Of a stretch of DNA of 56,358 nt, positions 47,779 to 56,358 are shown in pieces. The notes under the pieces were generated by a model that had not been told where the DNA came from, did not search any database, and saw only the letters and a list, made by a program, of their open reading frames with translations. Both the position numbers and the translations under genes were made by a program. How positions within the stretch are numbered: position 1 is the stretch's first letter; the number at the start of each line of letters is the position of its first letter. This stretch comes from Flavobacteriales bacterium (GTDB taxonomy: Bacteria > Bacteroidota > Bacteroidia > Flavobacteriales > Flavobacteriaceae): positions 1-56,358 of the forward strand of contig JAMOVT010000104.1 in the NCBI GenBank assembly GCA_027061855.1. Direction: 5' to 3'.

Positions 47779-48783
47779 ATGTATAAAAAATTAATAATAG
47801 CATTACTTATTTTTATATCCTGTAAAACAGAATATAAGACATTAACAAATCCTGAAAGTTTTAATACAGCCTACAATTTAGAATACAAAAGAAAAAGTCT
47901 ATTAAAAAGTGATACTGCCAAATACAATTATAAATTAATAATAAATAATAATTGCAATTATTATATTGAAAGTGCAAATCATTTTATCTTTTACATTAAT
48001 GATTCCCTTTATACTTTTTATAAAAATCACAATAAATATATCGTTCAAAAACGCAATAAATACTTTTCATTTGTAAGGCCAATTTGCAGACCTTATAAAG
48101 AAATGTTTAGAGATTCTACAATTATAACTGTAAAAAATGATACAATTAGAGTTGAAAAAATTAATAAGAAAAAAAACAGTTTTAAATATGCCTATTTTAT
48201 CAATGATAATAGAATTGTCAGTCTTGAAAAAACAATAAATTATTTAGGATATGATCAGTATGAAAAATTAAATTTTACTAATTTTAAAAAAGTGAGTTTC
48301 AATATAGAAAATGAATTAAATATAAAATTAAAAAATTACAAAAAATATTCTATTTCAAAAAATATTGGACAAGTAAAAAAACCTTTCTTTTTTACTGGAA
48401 GATACTTAAATGGAGATAATTTTAATTCACAGAAAGATACGACAAACAATGTAATATACTTTTTTTGGCATAAGAAATGTTTTCCATGCATTTTATCTTT
48501 ACCAAAAATGAATAATTTATATAATACCTATAAAGGCAATATAAAAATTATTGGAGTAAATATGTTTGATAAAATACAAATAATAGATGAAATGATAAAA
48601 CAAAAAAAAATTATATTTCCTAATGTTATTGCTGATAGCATTTTTATAAAAGAAAGGATTAAAGCTTTTCCTTATTACGTATTAATTCACAACAAAAAGA
48701 TTTTGTATGAATCATCAGGCTATTCTAATGAGCAATTTAATAAGCTGGATAGTATTATTCAAAAACTAATTATTGAAAAATAA
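47779..48783 (+). CDS. Lipoprotein with a C-terminal thioredoxin domain
   Basis: The 334-residue protein has a lipoprotein signal (Cys15 in LLIFISCKTE), a beta-rich middle part of unknown fold (about 20-190) and a thioredoxin-like domain (about 195-334) with the redox motif C234-F-P-C237 and a later FPYYVLI, whose Pro is the expected cis-proline. It would reduce or exchange disulfides outside the cytoplasm. The frame is open to a TTG at 47761, inside the hairpin, so the ATG at 47779 is chosen. Very A+T-rich. Confidence 0.82.
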   Translation: MYKKLIIALLIFISCKTEYKTLTNPESFNTAYNLEYKRKSLLKSDTAKYNYKLIINNNCNYYIESANHFIFYINDSLYTFYKNHNKYIVQKRNKYFSFVRPICRPYKEMFRDSTIITVKNDTIRVEKINKKKNSFKYAYFINDNRIVSLEKTINYLGYDQYEKLNFTNFKKVSFNIENELNIKLKNYKKYSISKNIGQVKKPFFFTGRYLNGDNFNSQKDTTNNVIYFFWHKKCFPCILSLPKMNNLYNTYKGNIKIIGVNMFDKIQIIDEMIKQKKIIFPNVIADSIFIKERIKAFPYYVLIHNKKILYESSGYSNEQFNKLDSIIQKLIIEK

Positions 48784-48801
48784 TTCTAATATATTTCCTA
48801 A

Positions 48802-48960
48802 AAACAAGGGAATTATTACTTTTTAATTTTGAATATAAAGTGCCAACTGAGATATAAAAAGTTAAATTTGGAAGATAAACTATTAGACTTATCTGATAAA
48901 ATTCCAAGAAGTTTAACAGTTAAATCAATTGATTTGGGTGTTAGATTTATTTTTCAATAA
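48802..48960 (+). pseudogene. Remnant of the C-terminus of an outer membrane barrel
   Basis: A frame of 52 codons without an ATG lies between two stop codons. It ends KSIDLGVRFIFQ, an alternating strand as at the end of outer membrane barrels, and has another such strand, YYFLILNIKCQLRY, near its beginning. No start codon or promoter is visible and it is cut off after about 50 residues, so it is probably what is left of a larger gene. A chance frame cannot be ruled out. Confidence 0.45.
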
Positions 48961-49016
48961 AAATTCCTTTAATTTCAAGAGTTTTAAAAATTAAATAAAA
49001 TATACCCAAATGTTTT

Positions 49017-49047
49017 TTTGCAAAATAAAAAAATAGTTATAAATTTG
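49017..49047 (+). promoter_or_regulatory. Promoter of the trp operon
   Basis: TTTG (49017-49020), exactly 19 bases, TAaaTTTG (49040-49047): a perfect Bacteroidota promoter. Transcription should begin near 49053, about 15 bases before the leader peptide ATG. Confidence 0.85.
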
Positions 49048-49067
49048 GTGCTTATAAAATTCAAACG

Positions 49068-49121
49068 ATGACTTTATTCAATGCTTGGTGGTGGTTTAAA
49101 ACTAATTCGATAACCGGATGA
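49068..49121 (+). CDS. trpL: trp operon leader peptide
   Basis: The frame encodes MTLFNAWWWFKTNSITG, 17 residues with three consecutive Trp codons (49086-49094). When charged tRNA-Trp is scarce the ribosome should stop on these codons. The last two codons and the stop codon overlap the left arm of the antiterminator (49113-49119), so a ribosome that reaches the stop codon covers that arm. It lies between a perfect promoter and an intrinsic terminator, directly before trpE. Confidence 0.9.
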   Translation: MTLFNAWWWFKTNSITG

Positions 49122-49167
49122 GATAGCCGCTGCTTTGCAAAAAAGATATGAGCTTACCCAATCCGGT
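49113..49167 (+). promoter_or_regulatory. Antiterminator of the trp attenuator
   Basis: ACCGGAT (49113-49119) pairs perfectly with ATCCGGT (49161-49167). This pairing takes the loop and the first bases of the right arm of the terminator at 49151-49178, so the two structures exclude each other. A ribosome stalled on the Trp codons would end near 49106-49109 and leave the left arm free. Confidence 0.82.
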
Positions 49168-49178
49168 AAGCTTTTTTT
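49151..49178 (+). terminator. trp attenuator terminator
   Basis: AGCTTACC pairs with GGTAAGCT (8 bp) around CAATCC, followed by a run of six or seven U. It lies 20 bases before the trpE ATG and would stop transcription when tryptophan is plentiful. Confidence 0.9.
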
Positions 49179-49198
49179 GTGTGATAAAAAATGAAAAT

Positions 49199-50584
49199 AT
49201 GAAATATACTTTAAAATATCATTCTTTACCTGCCGACACTTTAACTCCCGTGAGTGTATATTTGCGCATCAGGGATCAATTTCCGGAAAGTCTTTTGCTG
49301 GAAAGTTCCGACTATAACAGCAACAAAAACAGCTTTACTTTTATAGTGGGCGGATTGATGGAAAACTTTAAAATAGAGGAAGACAAATTATATGTAAATA
49401 ATGAATTGAAAGGGGAAGCACGAAATTTTGACATTCCTCTTGAACTCAAAAGATTCATAGCCGGAATTGACGTTCAACAAGAAGGAGATCCTTTTCAATT
49501 TAACGGAATTTACGGTTTTACGGGTTTTGAAGCGGTAAAATATTTTGACACGCTCCCTTTCGAGAATAAAAGGCGAGAGGAACAAATCCCTTTGATGAAT
49601 TACGGTTTTTACCGTTTTATTGTCGCCATCAATCATTTTAACGACGATGTGCTCATTCTGGAAAATATTCCCGAAGGAGAAGAAGTCCAACTCGATGATT
49701 TTGTCAATACGGTTTATGCGCAAAAACTTCCTGCATTTCATTTTAAAGCCATGGACGACGAGCAGTCTCCCATTACCGGTGAAGATTTCATGCAATTGGT
49801 GGAAAAAGGAAAAGAATACTGCCGGTTGGGAGAGGTGTTTCAAATCGTTTTTGCCCGAAGGTTTTCCCTTTCGTTCAAAGGCGACGAATTCAATGTTTAC
49901 AGAGCTTTGCGTTCGGTCAATCCTTCGCCCTATTTGTTTTATTTTGATTATGGCAATTATAAACTTTTCGGCTCTTCCCCCGAAAGCCAATTGGTGATCT
50001 CGGAAGGCAAGGCCGTATTGAATCCCATTGCGGGAACTTATAAAAAAACAGGAGATTTTAAACTGGACAAAATCCTGGGAGAAGAATTGAGCCGGGATCC
50101 CAAAGAAAATGCCGAGCATACCATGCTGGTGGATTTGGCCCGGAACGATTTGGGAAAATTTTGCTCGGATGTGGAAGTAACCAAATACAAAGAAATACAG
50201 CATTTCAGTCATGTAATTCATATTGTATCCGAGGTAAAAGGAAAGGTGGATAATAAAGAGACTTCCATCGATATTTTCGGGGCTACTTTTCCTGCGGGAA
50301 CATTGAGCGGCGCTCCCAAATACAGAGCCTTGGAATTGATTCATCAAAACGAGAAACATGAACGCGGCTTTTATGGTGGAACCGTTGGAATTATCAGTCT
50401 CACCGGCGATATCAATACGGCCATTACCATACGTTCCATCCTTAGTCAAAACGGAAAATTACATTACCAAGCCGGAGCAGGCGTGGTAGTGGATTCGGTG
50501 CCCGAAAAAGAGCTTAAAGAAGTGGATAATAAACTCGGAGCTTTGCGAAAAGCCATTAAACTAGCGGAAAAATTTAATAAATAG
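49199..50584 (+). CDS. trpE: Anthranilate synthase component I
   Basis: The 461-residue enzyme makes anthranilate from chorismate and ammonia. LLLES (32-36) is the conserved site of tryptophan feedback inhibition. The catalytic part has FQIVFARRFS, SPYLFYFDYGNYKLFGSSPE, AGTYKKTGD, DLARNDLGKFC and FPAGTLSGAPKYRALELI. The frame is open to 49148, but that stretch is the attenuator; the ATG at 49199 is the proper start. It is the first structural gene of the operon. Confidence 0.97.
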   Translation: MKYTLKYHSLPADTLTPVSVYLRIRDQFPESLLLESSDYNSNKNSFTFIVGGLMENFKIEEDKLYVNNELKGEARNFDIPLELKRFIAGIDVQQEGDPFQFNGIYGFTGFEAVKYFDTLPFENKRREEQIPLMNYGFYRFIVAINHFNDDVLILENIPEGEEVQLDDFVNTVYAQKLPAFHFKAMDDEQSPITGEDFMQLVEKGKEYCRLGEVFQIVFARRFSLSFKGDEFNVYRALRSVNPSPYLFYFDYGNYKLFGSSPESQLVISEGKAVLNPIAGTYKKTGDFKLDKILGEELSRDPKENAEHTMLVDLARNDLGKFCSDVEVTKYKEIQHFSHVIHIVSEVKGKVDNKETSIDIFGATFPAGTLSGAPKYRALELIHQNEKHERGFYGGTVGIISLTGDINTAITIRSILSQNGKLHYQAGAGVVVDSVPEKELKEVDNKLGALRKAIKLAEKFNK

Positions 50585-50587
50585 ATT

Positions 50588-51160
50588 ATGAAAAAAATAC
50601 TCATTATCGATAATTACGATTCTTTTACTTATAATTTGGTTCAATATATCAAGGAATTGACGGATGCCGCGGTCGATGTGGTGCGCAACGATCAAATCTC
50701 TTTGGAGGAAATAGAGGCTTACGACCAAATCGTTTTTTCCCCCGGGCCCGGTCTGCCTGCAAAGGCGGGAATCATGATTGAGGCTATCAAAAAATATGCT
50801 CCTGTCAAAAAAATATTGGGAGTATGTTTGGGACATCAAGCCATAGGCGAAGCTTTTGGCTCTTCATTAAAAAACTTGGAAAAAGTTTATCACGGTGTAA
50901 AAACTCCTATCGAAATTATCGATTCCCAAGATCCCGTTTTCAAAGGAATTTCTCCCGTAACCGAAGTGGGACGTTATCATTCCTGGGTAATAGACGAGGA
51001 AAACCTAAGCCCCGAACTCAAAGTCACCGCACGTACAAAAGACGGGCAAATTATGGCACTGAAACACAAAGATTATAAAGTGTGGGGAGTACAATTTCAT
51101 CCCGAAAGCATTATGACGGACGAAGGCAAACAAATGATAAAAAATTTCTTGGAAATATAG
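50588..51160 (+). CDS. trpG: Anthranilate synthase component II (glutamine amidotransferase)
   Basis: The 190-residue class I amidotransferase supplies ammonia to TrpE. The catalytic triad is C80 (GVCLGHQA), H171 and E173 (FHPESI), and the oxyanion part is SPGPGLP. It is a separate protein, not fused to TrpD. It lies 3 bases after trpE. Confidence 0.97.
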   Translation: MKKILIIDNYDSFTYNLVQYIKELTDAAVDVVRNDQISLEEIEAYDQIVFSPGPGLPAKAGIMIEAIKKYAPVKKILGVCLGHQAIGEAFGSSLKNLEKVYHGVKTPIEIIDSQDPVFKGISPVTEVGRYHSWVIDEENLSPELKVTARTKDGQIMALKHKDYKVWGVQFHPESIMTDEGKQMIKNFLEI

Positions 51161-51162
51161 CT

Positions 51163-52155
51163 ATGAAAACAATTTTGGAAAAACTATTTAAACATTACAA
51201 ATTAACCGCCGAAGAAGCCGAACACATTCTCAAAGAAATTGCTTCGGGTAAATATAACAATGCCCAAATCGCTTCTTTTTTAACGGTTTTCAATATGCGT
51301 CCCATTAGAGTGGAAGAACTCAAAGGTTTTAGAAAAGCCTTATTGGATCTTGCCATTCCCGTGGATTTATCGGCCTATGAAACCATTGATATGTGTGGAA
51401 CCGGCGGAGACGGAAAAAATACTTTTAATATTTCCACCCTTGCCTCTTTTGTAGTGGCCGGAGCGGGATATAAAGTAGCCAAACACGGAAATTACGGCGT
51501 TTCATCCGTGAGCGGCTCTTCCAATGTGCTCGAAGCATTGGGATATGAATTTACCAATGATGAAAAAACTTTACAACAGCAAATAGAAACCGCCAATATT
51601 ACTTTTTTGCATGCGCCCAAGTTCCATCCGGCAATGGCTTCCGTGGCACCCGTAAGAAGGGAACTCAAAATGAAAACTTTTTTTAATATGTTGGGGCCCA
51701 TTGTCAATCCATCCCGCCCCAATCATCAATTGGCCGGAGTATTCAGCTTGGAATTGGCCCGACTGTATCATTATCTTTTCCAAGAAGAAAAAGGGAAAAA
51801 ATATGCGGTAATCTATGGATTGTCCGGTTATGATGAAATTTCCCTCACCGATGATTTTGTTTTGAAAAACAACAAGGGGGAACATTTATTAAAACCCGAA
51901 GATTTGGGACTTTCACGCATCGCTCCCGAAGAAATTTTCGGAGGAAATACAGTGGAAGAAGCGGTCGAAATCTTTAAAAAAATTCTTTCCGGAAAAGGAA
52001 CGGAGGCTCAAAATAATGTGGTTTGTGCCAATGCGGCCATGGCCATAAGCCTGATGAAAAAAGAAGAAGAGGATTTTTCTACGTGTTTTGAAGAATCCAA
52101 AGAGTCTTTATTGACGGGAAAAGCTTTAAAAAGTTTACAACTCATAACGGGATAA
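51163..52155 (+). CDS. trpD: Anthranilate phosphoribosyltransferase
   Basis: The 330-residue enzyme joins anthranilate with PRPP. It has the phosphate loop CGTGGDGKNTFNIST (GTGGD at 79-83), KHGNYGVSSVSGSSNVLEALG and PVRRELKMKTFFNMLGPIVNP. The frame is open upstream into trpG, but MKTILEKL at 51163, 2 bases after the trpG stop codon, is the family start. Confidence 0.97.
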   Translation: MKTILEKLFKHYKLTAEEAEHILKEIASGKYNNAQIASFLTVFNMRPIRVEELKGFRKALLDLAIPVDLSAYETIDMCGTGGDGKNTFNISTLASFVVAGAGYKVAKHGNYGVSSVSGSSNVLEALGYEFTNDEKTLQQQIETANITFLHAPKFHPAMASVAPVRRELKMKTFFNMLGPIVNPSRPNHQLAGVFSLELARLYHYLFQEEKGKKYAVIYGLSGYDEISLTDDFVLKNNKGEHLLKPEDLGLSRIAPEEIFGGNTVEEAVEIFKKILSGKGTEAQNNVVCANAAMAISLMKKEEEDFSTCFEESKESLLTGKALKSLQLITG

Positions 52156-52157
52156 AT

Positions 52158-52937
52158 ATGGATATACTGGAAAAAATTATCGCTTATAAAAAGCCTCAAA
52201 TCGAAGAATTAAAAAAGGTTATGCCGGTTTCTCTATTGGAAAAAAGTCCTTTTTTTGAGAGGCAAACTTTTTCATTGCCCGAATATATTTTGGTGAAACC
52301 TCCGGGAATCATAGCCGAATTTAAAAGAAAGTCCCCTTCAAAATCCGATATAAATATCCGTGCGGTTCCGGGACAAATAATTCCCGAATATGAAAAAGCG
52401 GGAGCGGCTGCCGTTTCCATACTCACCGATTCTTATTTTTTCGGAGGGAATATCGAAGATATAAAGAATATAAGACCGCAAATAAATATTCCCGTTTTAC
52501 GAAAGGATTTTATTTTTGATGAATACCAGGTTTTGGAAGCCAAAAGTGCCGGCGCCGATGCCATACTGCTGATTGCCGCCGTTTTGGACAAAAAAGAAAT
52601 TAAAAAATTGACCAAATTGGCAAGCTCCTTGGGATTGTCGGTATTGATGGAAATTCATCATGAAGGCGAATTGGAAAAATTATGCGAAGGAATTGATATA
52701 GTGGGAGTGAATAACCGGAATTTGAAAACTTTTGAGGTAAGCCTTGACAATTCCTTGGAATTGGTAGATAAAATCCCCGCCGAATTTGTAAAAATTTCCG
52801 AAAGCGGAATCAAAAATCCCGAAGATATAGAAATATTATCCCAAGCCGGATTTCAGGGTTTTTTAATAGGGGAAAGTTTTATGAAAACAGCCGATGCCGG
52901 CAGAGAATTACATAAATGGGTCAAAGAATTGCAATGA
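52158..52937 (+). CDS. trpC: Indole-3-glycerol phosphate synthase
   Basis: The 259-residue TIM barrel closes the indole ring. It shows IIAEFKRKSPSKSDI with E53 and K55, VLRKDFIFDEYQV with the catalytic Lys, GVNNRNLKTFEV and SESGIKNPEDI. It is a single-domain enzyme, not fused to TrpF as in enterobacteria. It overlaps trpF by 4 bases. Confidence 0.97.
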   Translation: MDILEKIIAYKKPQIEELKKVMPVSLLEKSPFFERQTFSLPEYILVKPPGIIAEFKRKSPSKSDINIRAVPGQIIPEYEKAGAAAVSILTDSYFFGGNIEDIKNIRPQINIPVLRKDFIFDEYQVLEAKSAGADAILLIAAVLDKKEIKKLTKLASSLGLSVLMEIHHEGELEKLCEGIDIVGVNNRNLKTFEVSLDNSLELVDKIPAEFVKISESGIKNPEDIEILSQAGFQGFLIGESFMKTADAGRELHKWVKELQ

Positions 52938-53581
52938 AGAAAAAGTTGAAAATAAAAGTTTGCGGAATGCGTGAACCGGAAAATATACGGGAGGTTTTGG
53001 CTCTTGAACCGGATTATATGGGATTCATATTTTATCCGCCTTCCAAGAGATATATAAGAGATTTTCCAGTGGAAACCGATTTTGGCAAAACAAAAAAAAC
53101 CGGAGTATTTGTAAATGAAGATTTATCCGTTCTTCTCGATAAGGCAAAGGCTTATAAATTGGATGTAATTCAATTGCACGGAGATGAAAATCCGCAATAT
53201 TGCCAAGCGGTGAAAAAGGCGGGATATGAGGTTTTCAAGGCGGTGGCCATAGATGATCAATATGATTTTGACCAATTGTTACCGTTTATCCCTTTTACGG
53301 ATATGTTTGTTTTTGATGCCAAGGGAAAATTACCGGGAGGAAACGGCATCCGTTTTAATTGGAAAAAACTGAAAGAATATAAGGCGAAGCATTCTTTTCT
53401 CCTGAGTGGAGGAATAGGCATGGAGCATTTGGATGAAATCCGCAATTTTACTCATCCACAATGGAAGGGAATAGATGTAAACAGCGGGTTCGAAATATCG
53501 CCGGGCCTAAAAAATACCGGTTTTTTAAAAGAATTAATTAAGGAATTAAGAAATAAAACAGATGAAAAACAGCGTGGATAA
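52934..53581 (+). CDS. trpF: Phosphoribosylanthranilate isomerase
   Basis: The 215-residue TIM barrel has the catalytic Cys C10 in [29 protein letters not shown] with the catalytic Asp, LSGGI and DVNSGFE. The start at 52934 overlaps the trpC stop codon as ATGA; an earlier in-frame start at 52916 would lie deep inside trpC. The end overlaps trpB by 20 bases. Confidence 0.96.
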   Translation: MKKKLKIKVCGMREPENIREVLALEPDYMGFIFYPPSKRYIRDFPVETDFGKTKKTGVFVNEDLSVLLDKAKAYKLDVIQLHGDENPQYCQAVKKAGYEVFKAVAIDDQYDFDQLLPFIPFTDMFVFDAKGKLPGGNGIRFNWKKLKEYKAKHSFLLSGGIGMEHLDEIRNFTHPQWKGIDVNSGFEISPGLKNTGFLKELIKELRNKTDEKQRG

Positions 53582-54743
53582 ATTGGGTTTTTACGGAGAA
53601 TTCGGAGGGGCTTTTATTCCCGAATTATTACAACAAAATGTACGGGAGTTACAAGAAAAATATTTGGATATTATCGAGAGCCATAATTTTCAAGAGAAAT
53701 TCCGTAAATTATTAAGGGATTATGTAGGAAGGCCTTCTCCTTTATATTTTGCAAAGCGTCTTTCCAATAAATATAAAACCCGTATTTATTTAAAAAGAGA
53801 AGATTTAAATCATACGGGCTCCCATAAAATAAACAATACCATAGGTCAGATTTTATTGGCCCGGGAATTGGGTAAAAAACGTATTATTGCCGAAACGGGA
53901 GCCGGCCAACACGGAGTGGCTACGGCGACGGTGGCAGCATTGGCAGGGCTGGAATGTGTGGTTTATATGGGCGAAAAAGATATCGAACGGCAAGCGCCCA
54001 ATGTAATGCGAATGAAAATGTTGGGAGCGGAAGTGCGGCCGGCAAAATCGGGGAGTAAAACCTTGAAAGATGCTACAAACGAAGCCATCAGGGACTGGAT
54101 CAATCATCCGCAGGATACCCATTATATTATCGGTTCTGTGGTGGGTCCTCATCCCTATCCCGATATGGTGGCCCGTTTTCAATCGGTGATTAGTGAGGAA
54201 ATGAAAAAACAATTAAAGGAACAAACGGGCAGGGATTTTCCCGATAAAATCATTGCTTGTATTGGAGGAGGAAGCAATGCTGCCGGTGCTTATTATCATT
54301 TTTTGGATAACGAAAAAGTGGAATTGATTTCGGTGGAAGCAGGTGGAATGGGAATTGACAGCGGCCATTCTGCGGCAACGAGCATTTTGGGAAGTCCGGG
54401 AGTGATTCATGCGAGTAAAACCCTGTTGATGCAAGATAAAGACGGGCAAATCATAGAGCCTTATTCCATTTCGGCCGGATTGGATTATCCGGGAATCGGG
54501 CCTTTGCATGCTCACTTAATCAAAACCGGAAGAAGCACGGTACTCCATGCCACCGATGAAGAGGCTTTGCAAGCGGGATTTGAACTCACGAGACTCGAAG
54601 GAATTATCCCGGCACTGGAATCGGCTCATGCTTTGGCGGCTTTGTCCAAATTAAAATTTAAATCCGGTGAAGTGGTGGTGGTAAACCTTTCGGGACGCGG
54701 AGATAAAGACATGGCGACCTATTTAAAGCATTTAAATATTTAA
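53562..54743 (+). CDS. trpB: Tryptophan synthase beta chain
   Basis: The 393-residue PLP enzyme joins indole and serine. K89 in HKINN holds PLP and GGGSNA binds its phosphate; [17 protein letters not shown] and [12 protein letters not shown] are typical of TrpB1. It begins inside the end of trpF, so the two are coupled. Confidence 0.98.
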   Translation: MKNSVDKLGFYGEFGGAFIPELLQQNVRELQEKYLDIIESHNFQEKFRKLLRDYVGRPSPLYFAKRLSNKYKTRIYLKREDLNHTGSHKINNTIGQILLARELGKKRIIAETGAGQHGVATATVAALAGLECVVYMGEKDIERQAPNVMRMKMLGAEVRPAKSGSKTLKDATNEAIRDWINHPQDTHYIIGSVVGPHPYPDMVARFQSVISEEMKKQLKEQTGRDFPDKIIACIGGGSNAAGAYYHFLDNEKVELISVEAGGMGIDSGHSAATSILGSPGVIHASKTLLMQDKDGQIIEPYSISAGLDYPGIGPLHAHLIKTGRSTVLHATDEEALQAGFELTRLEGIIPALESAHALAALSKLKFKSGEVVVVNLSGRGDKDMATYLKHLNI

Positions 54744-54747
54744 AAAA

Positions 54748-55524
54748 ATGGGAAAACAAAAAATAGAAAATCTTTTCAAGCAAAATAAAAATCTTTTGAG
54801 TCTTTATATTACCGCCGGTTATCCCGTGCTGGATGCCATGCCGGAATTGGCCCGAACAGTCTATGAAAACGGGGTGGATTTTATTGAAGCGGGCATGCCC
54901 TATTCCGATCCCTTGGCCGACGGAGAAACCATACAAAAAAGCAGTGAGCAAGCTTTGAAAAACGGAATGAATTTAGCTTTGTATTTTGATCAAGTAAAAG
55001 AAATAAAAAACAATACCGGCTTGCCGGTGATTTTTATGGGATATTTTAATCAGGTTTTGCAATACGGTCCCCGTAAATTTTTGGAAACCTGTCAAGAAAA
55101 AGGCATCGACGCTTTGATTATCCCCGATTTACCACCCGAAATTTATGAAAAAGAATATCAAAATCTATTTGAAAAATATGATTTGGCCATGATTTTTCTG
55201 GTTTCACCGACTACCCCGGCAGACAGAATTAAAGAAATAGACCGTTTGAGTTCGGGATTTGTTTATGTGGTTTCCACCTCTTCCACTACGGGAAATAAAG
55301 CATTATTTGGCGAGGCGCAAACGGAATATTTTAAACGCATAAAAAAAGAGTTGAAAAAAAATCCCGGAATAGTAGGTTTCGGGATAAACAATGCCGAAAA
55401 ATTTATGATGGCCAACAAATTTTTGGACGGAGCGATTATAGGCTCTGCATTTATCAAAAGCATATCCAATCCGGTAACTTACTTGGAAGATGCAAAAAAT
55501 TTTATAAAGGAGATATTAAAGTAA
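54748..55524 (+). CDS. trpA: Tryptophan synthase alpha chain
   Basis: The 258-residue TIM barrel splits indole-3-glycerol phosphate and passes indole to TrpB. The catalytic acids are E47 (DFIEAGMPYSDP) and D58 (PLADGE); VVSTSSTTG and VGFGINNAE are the phosphate-binding loops. It lies 4 bases after trpB and ends the trpEGDCFBA operon. No clear terminator follows. Confidence 0.98.
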   Translation: MGKQKIENLFKQNKNLLSLYITAGYPVLDAMPELARTVYENGVDFIEAGMPYSDPLADGETIQKSSEQALKNGMNLALYFDQVKEIKNNTGLPVIFMGYFNQVLQYGPRKFLETCQEKGIDALIIPDLPPEIYEKEYQNLFEKYDLAMIFLVSPTTPADRIKEIDRLSSGFVYVVSTSSTTGNKALFGEAQTEYFKRIKKELKKNPGIVGFGINNAEKFMMANKFLDGAIIGSAFIKSISNPVTYLEDAKNFIKEILK

Positions 55525-55599
55525 TTTTGAATGAATCGAGAGAATTTTCCCCAATAAATTTGGGATATAGTCCTGCCTCCGGTTGTTTGATTAATGTAA

Positions 55600-55846
55600 G
55601 AGAGAATCTTCACTTCGCTCCCTTTGGTCACTTCGTTCTGATTGACAAGAGAGAATCTTCACTTTACTCCCTTTGGTCGCTGCATTCTGATTGACAAAAG
55701 AGAATCTTCACTGCACTCCCGGGGGTCGTTTCGTTCTGATTGACAAGAGGGAATTTTCACTTCGCTCTCTGTGATCGCTTTGTTCTGATTGACAGAGCGT
55801 TATGAATGAGATTGTCTTTCAGAAGGAGCGTAGCGACTGAAGAATC
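55600..55846. repeat. Tandem 47-bp repeat array, block 1
   Basis: Four units of about 47-49 bp, each reading roughly AGAGAATCTTCACTTCGC, CTCCCTTTGGTC and TTCGTTCTGATTGACA, follow trpA. The block ends with a 56-bp closing element (55791-55846) whose last half is an inverted, diverged copy of the unit. Noncoding in all frames. Confidence 0.85.
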
Positions 55847-55876
55847 TCTAATTAATATTTATATTTTTATATAAAA

Positions 55877-56358
55877 GAATCTTCACTTCACTCCTTGCGG
55901 TCGCTTAGTTCTGATTGACAAGAGAATCTTCACTTCACTCCCTTTGGTCACTTCGTTCTGATTGACAAGGGAGAATCTTCACTGCACTCCCTGGGGTCGT
56001 TTCGTTCTGATTGACAAGAGAGACTCTTCCCTTCGCTCCCTGCGGTTGCTTTGTTCTGATTGACAAGAGAATCTTCACTTCACTCCCTTTGGTCACTTCG
56101 TTCTGATTGACAAGAGAATCTTCACTTCACTCCCTTTGGTCACTTCGTTCTGATTGACAAGGGAGAATCTTCACTGCACTCCCTGGGGTCGTTTCGTTCT
56201 GATTGACAAGAGAGACTCTTCCCTTCGCTCCCTGCGGTTGCTTTGTTCTGATTGACAAGAGAGAATCTTCACTGCACTCCCTTTGGTCGCTACGTTCTGA
56301 TTGACAGAGCGTTATGAATGAGATTGTCTTTCAGAAGGAGCGTAGCGACTGAAGAATC
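55877..56358. repeat. Tandem 47-bp repeat array, block 2
   Basis: Nine units of the same repeat, some identical. Bases 55921-56065 and 56113-56257 are an exact 145-bp duplication of three units. The block ends with the same 56-bp closing element (56303-56358), identical to the one in block 1. The array may continue past the window. Confidence 0.88.

Noticed and set aside
49148-49198. N-terminal extension of TrpE
   Set aside because: This stretch is the attenuator terminator and its U run; the family start is the ATG at 49199.
49388-50449. 353-codon minus-strand ORF inside trpE
   Set aside because: A complete, conserved trpE lies on the plus strand; the antisense frame has no recognisable features and no promoter.
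55600-56358. CRISPR array
   Set aside because: The units are contiguous, and the parts between the best-conserved words are themselves near-identical copies, not unique spacers. No cas gene is in the window.

Overview
The window comes from a low-GC member of the Bacteroidota, most likely class Flavobacteriia (a Weeksellaceae-like lineage is a guess). This rests on two SusC/SusD pairs, GLPGLI-family proteins, a LytTR regulator paired with a tetratricopeptide sensor kinase, the secY-infA-rpmJ order without adk or map, cysteine-poor L36 and S14, and promoters of the Bacteroidota type (TTTG, 19 bases, TAnnTTTG), of which those before rpsL and the trp operon are perfect.

Left part (1-19100): a two-component pair on the minus strand; a divergent small exported protein and TonB-dependent receptor, possibly for a metal; a LysE-type exporter; tRNA-Leu(UAG); then two consecutive minus-strand SusC-SusD units, the second ending with an extra lipoprotein, and a probable outer membrane beta-barrel protein. 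The two SusC genes share almost the same leader and first 44 codons.

Middle part (19237-39527): one long plus-strand block of str, S10, spc and alpha operon genes (rpsL to rplQ), read from a strong promoter and closed by a terminator before eno. rpmJ (38 codons) is present. trxA faces eno, and prfC follows.

Accessory part (39665-48960): three GLPGLI-family proteins, two tandem 68-residue secreted miniproteins with two cysteines each, a large TonB-receptor-like barrel, a Cys-rich lipoprotein, a lipoprotein with a thioredoxin domain, and a decayed barrel fragment. Two copies of a roughly 410-470 bp noncoding element stand directly before the start codons of two unrelated exported proteins. Each copy carries a poly-G tract, a dyad over a -7 box, a GC-rich hairpin, an opposing -7 box and a 17-bp perfect inverted repeat ending 9 bases before the ATG. 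This is the best candidate for something undescribed.

Right part (49017-55524): a complete trpEGDCFBA operon behind a textbook attenuator: a perfect promoter, a 17-residue leader peptide with three consecutive Trp codons, an antiterminator arm that overlaps the leader stop codon, and an intrinsic terminator. The window ends (55600-56358) in 13 tandem units of about 47 bp in two blocks, each closed by the same 56-bp element.
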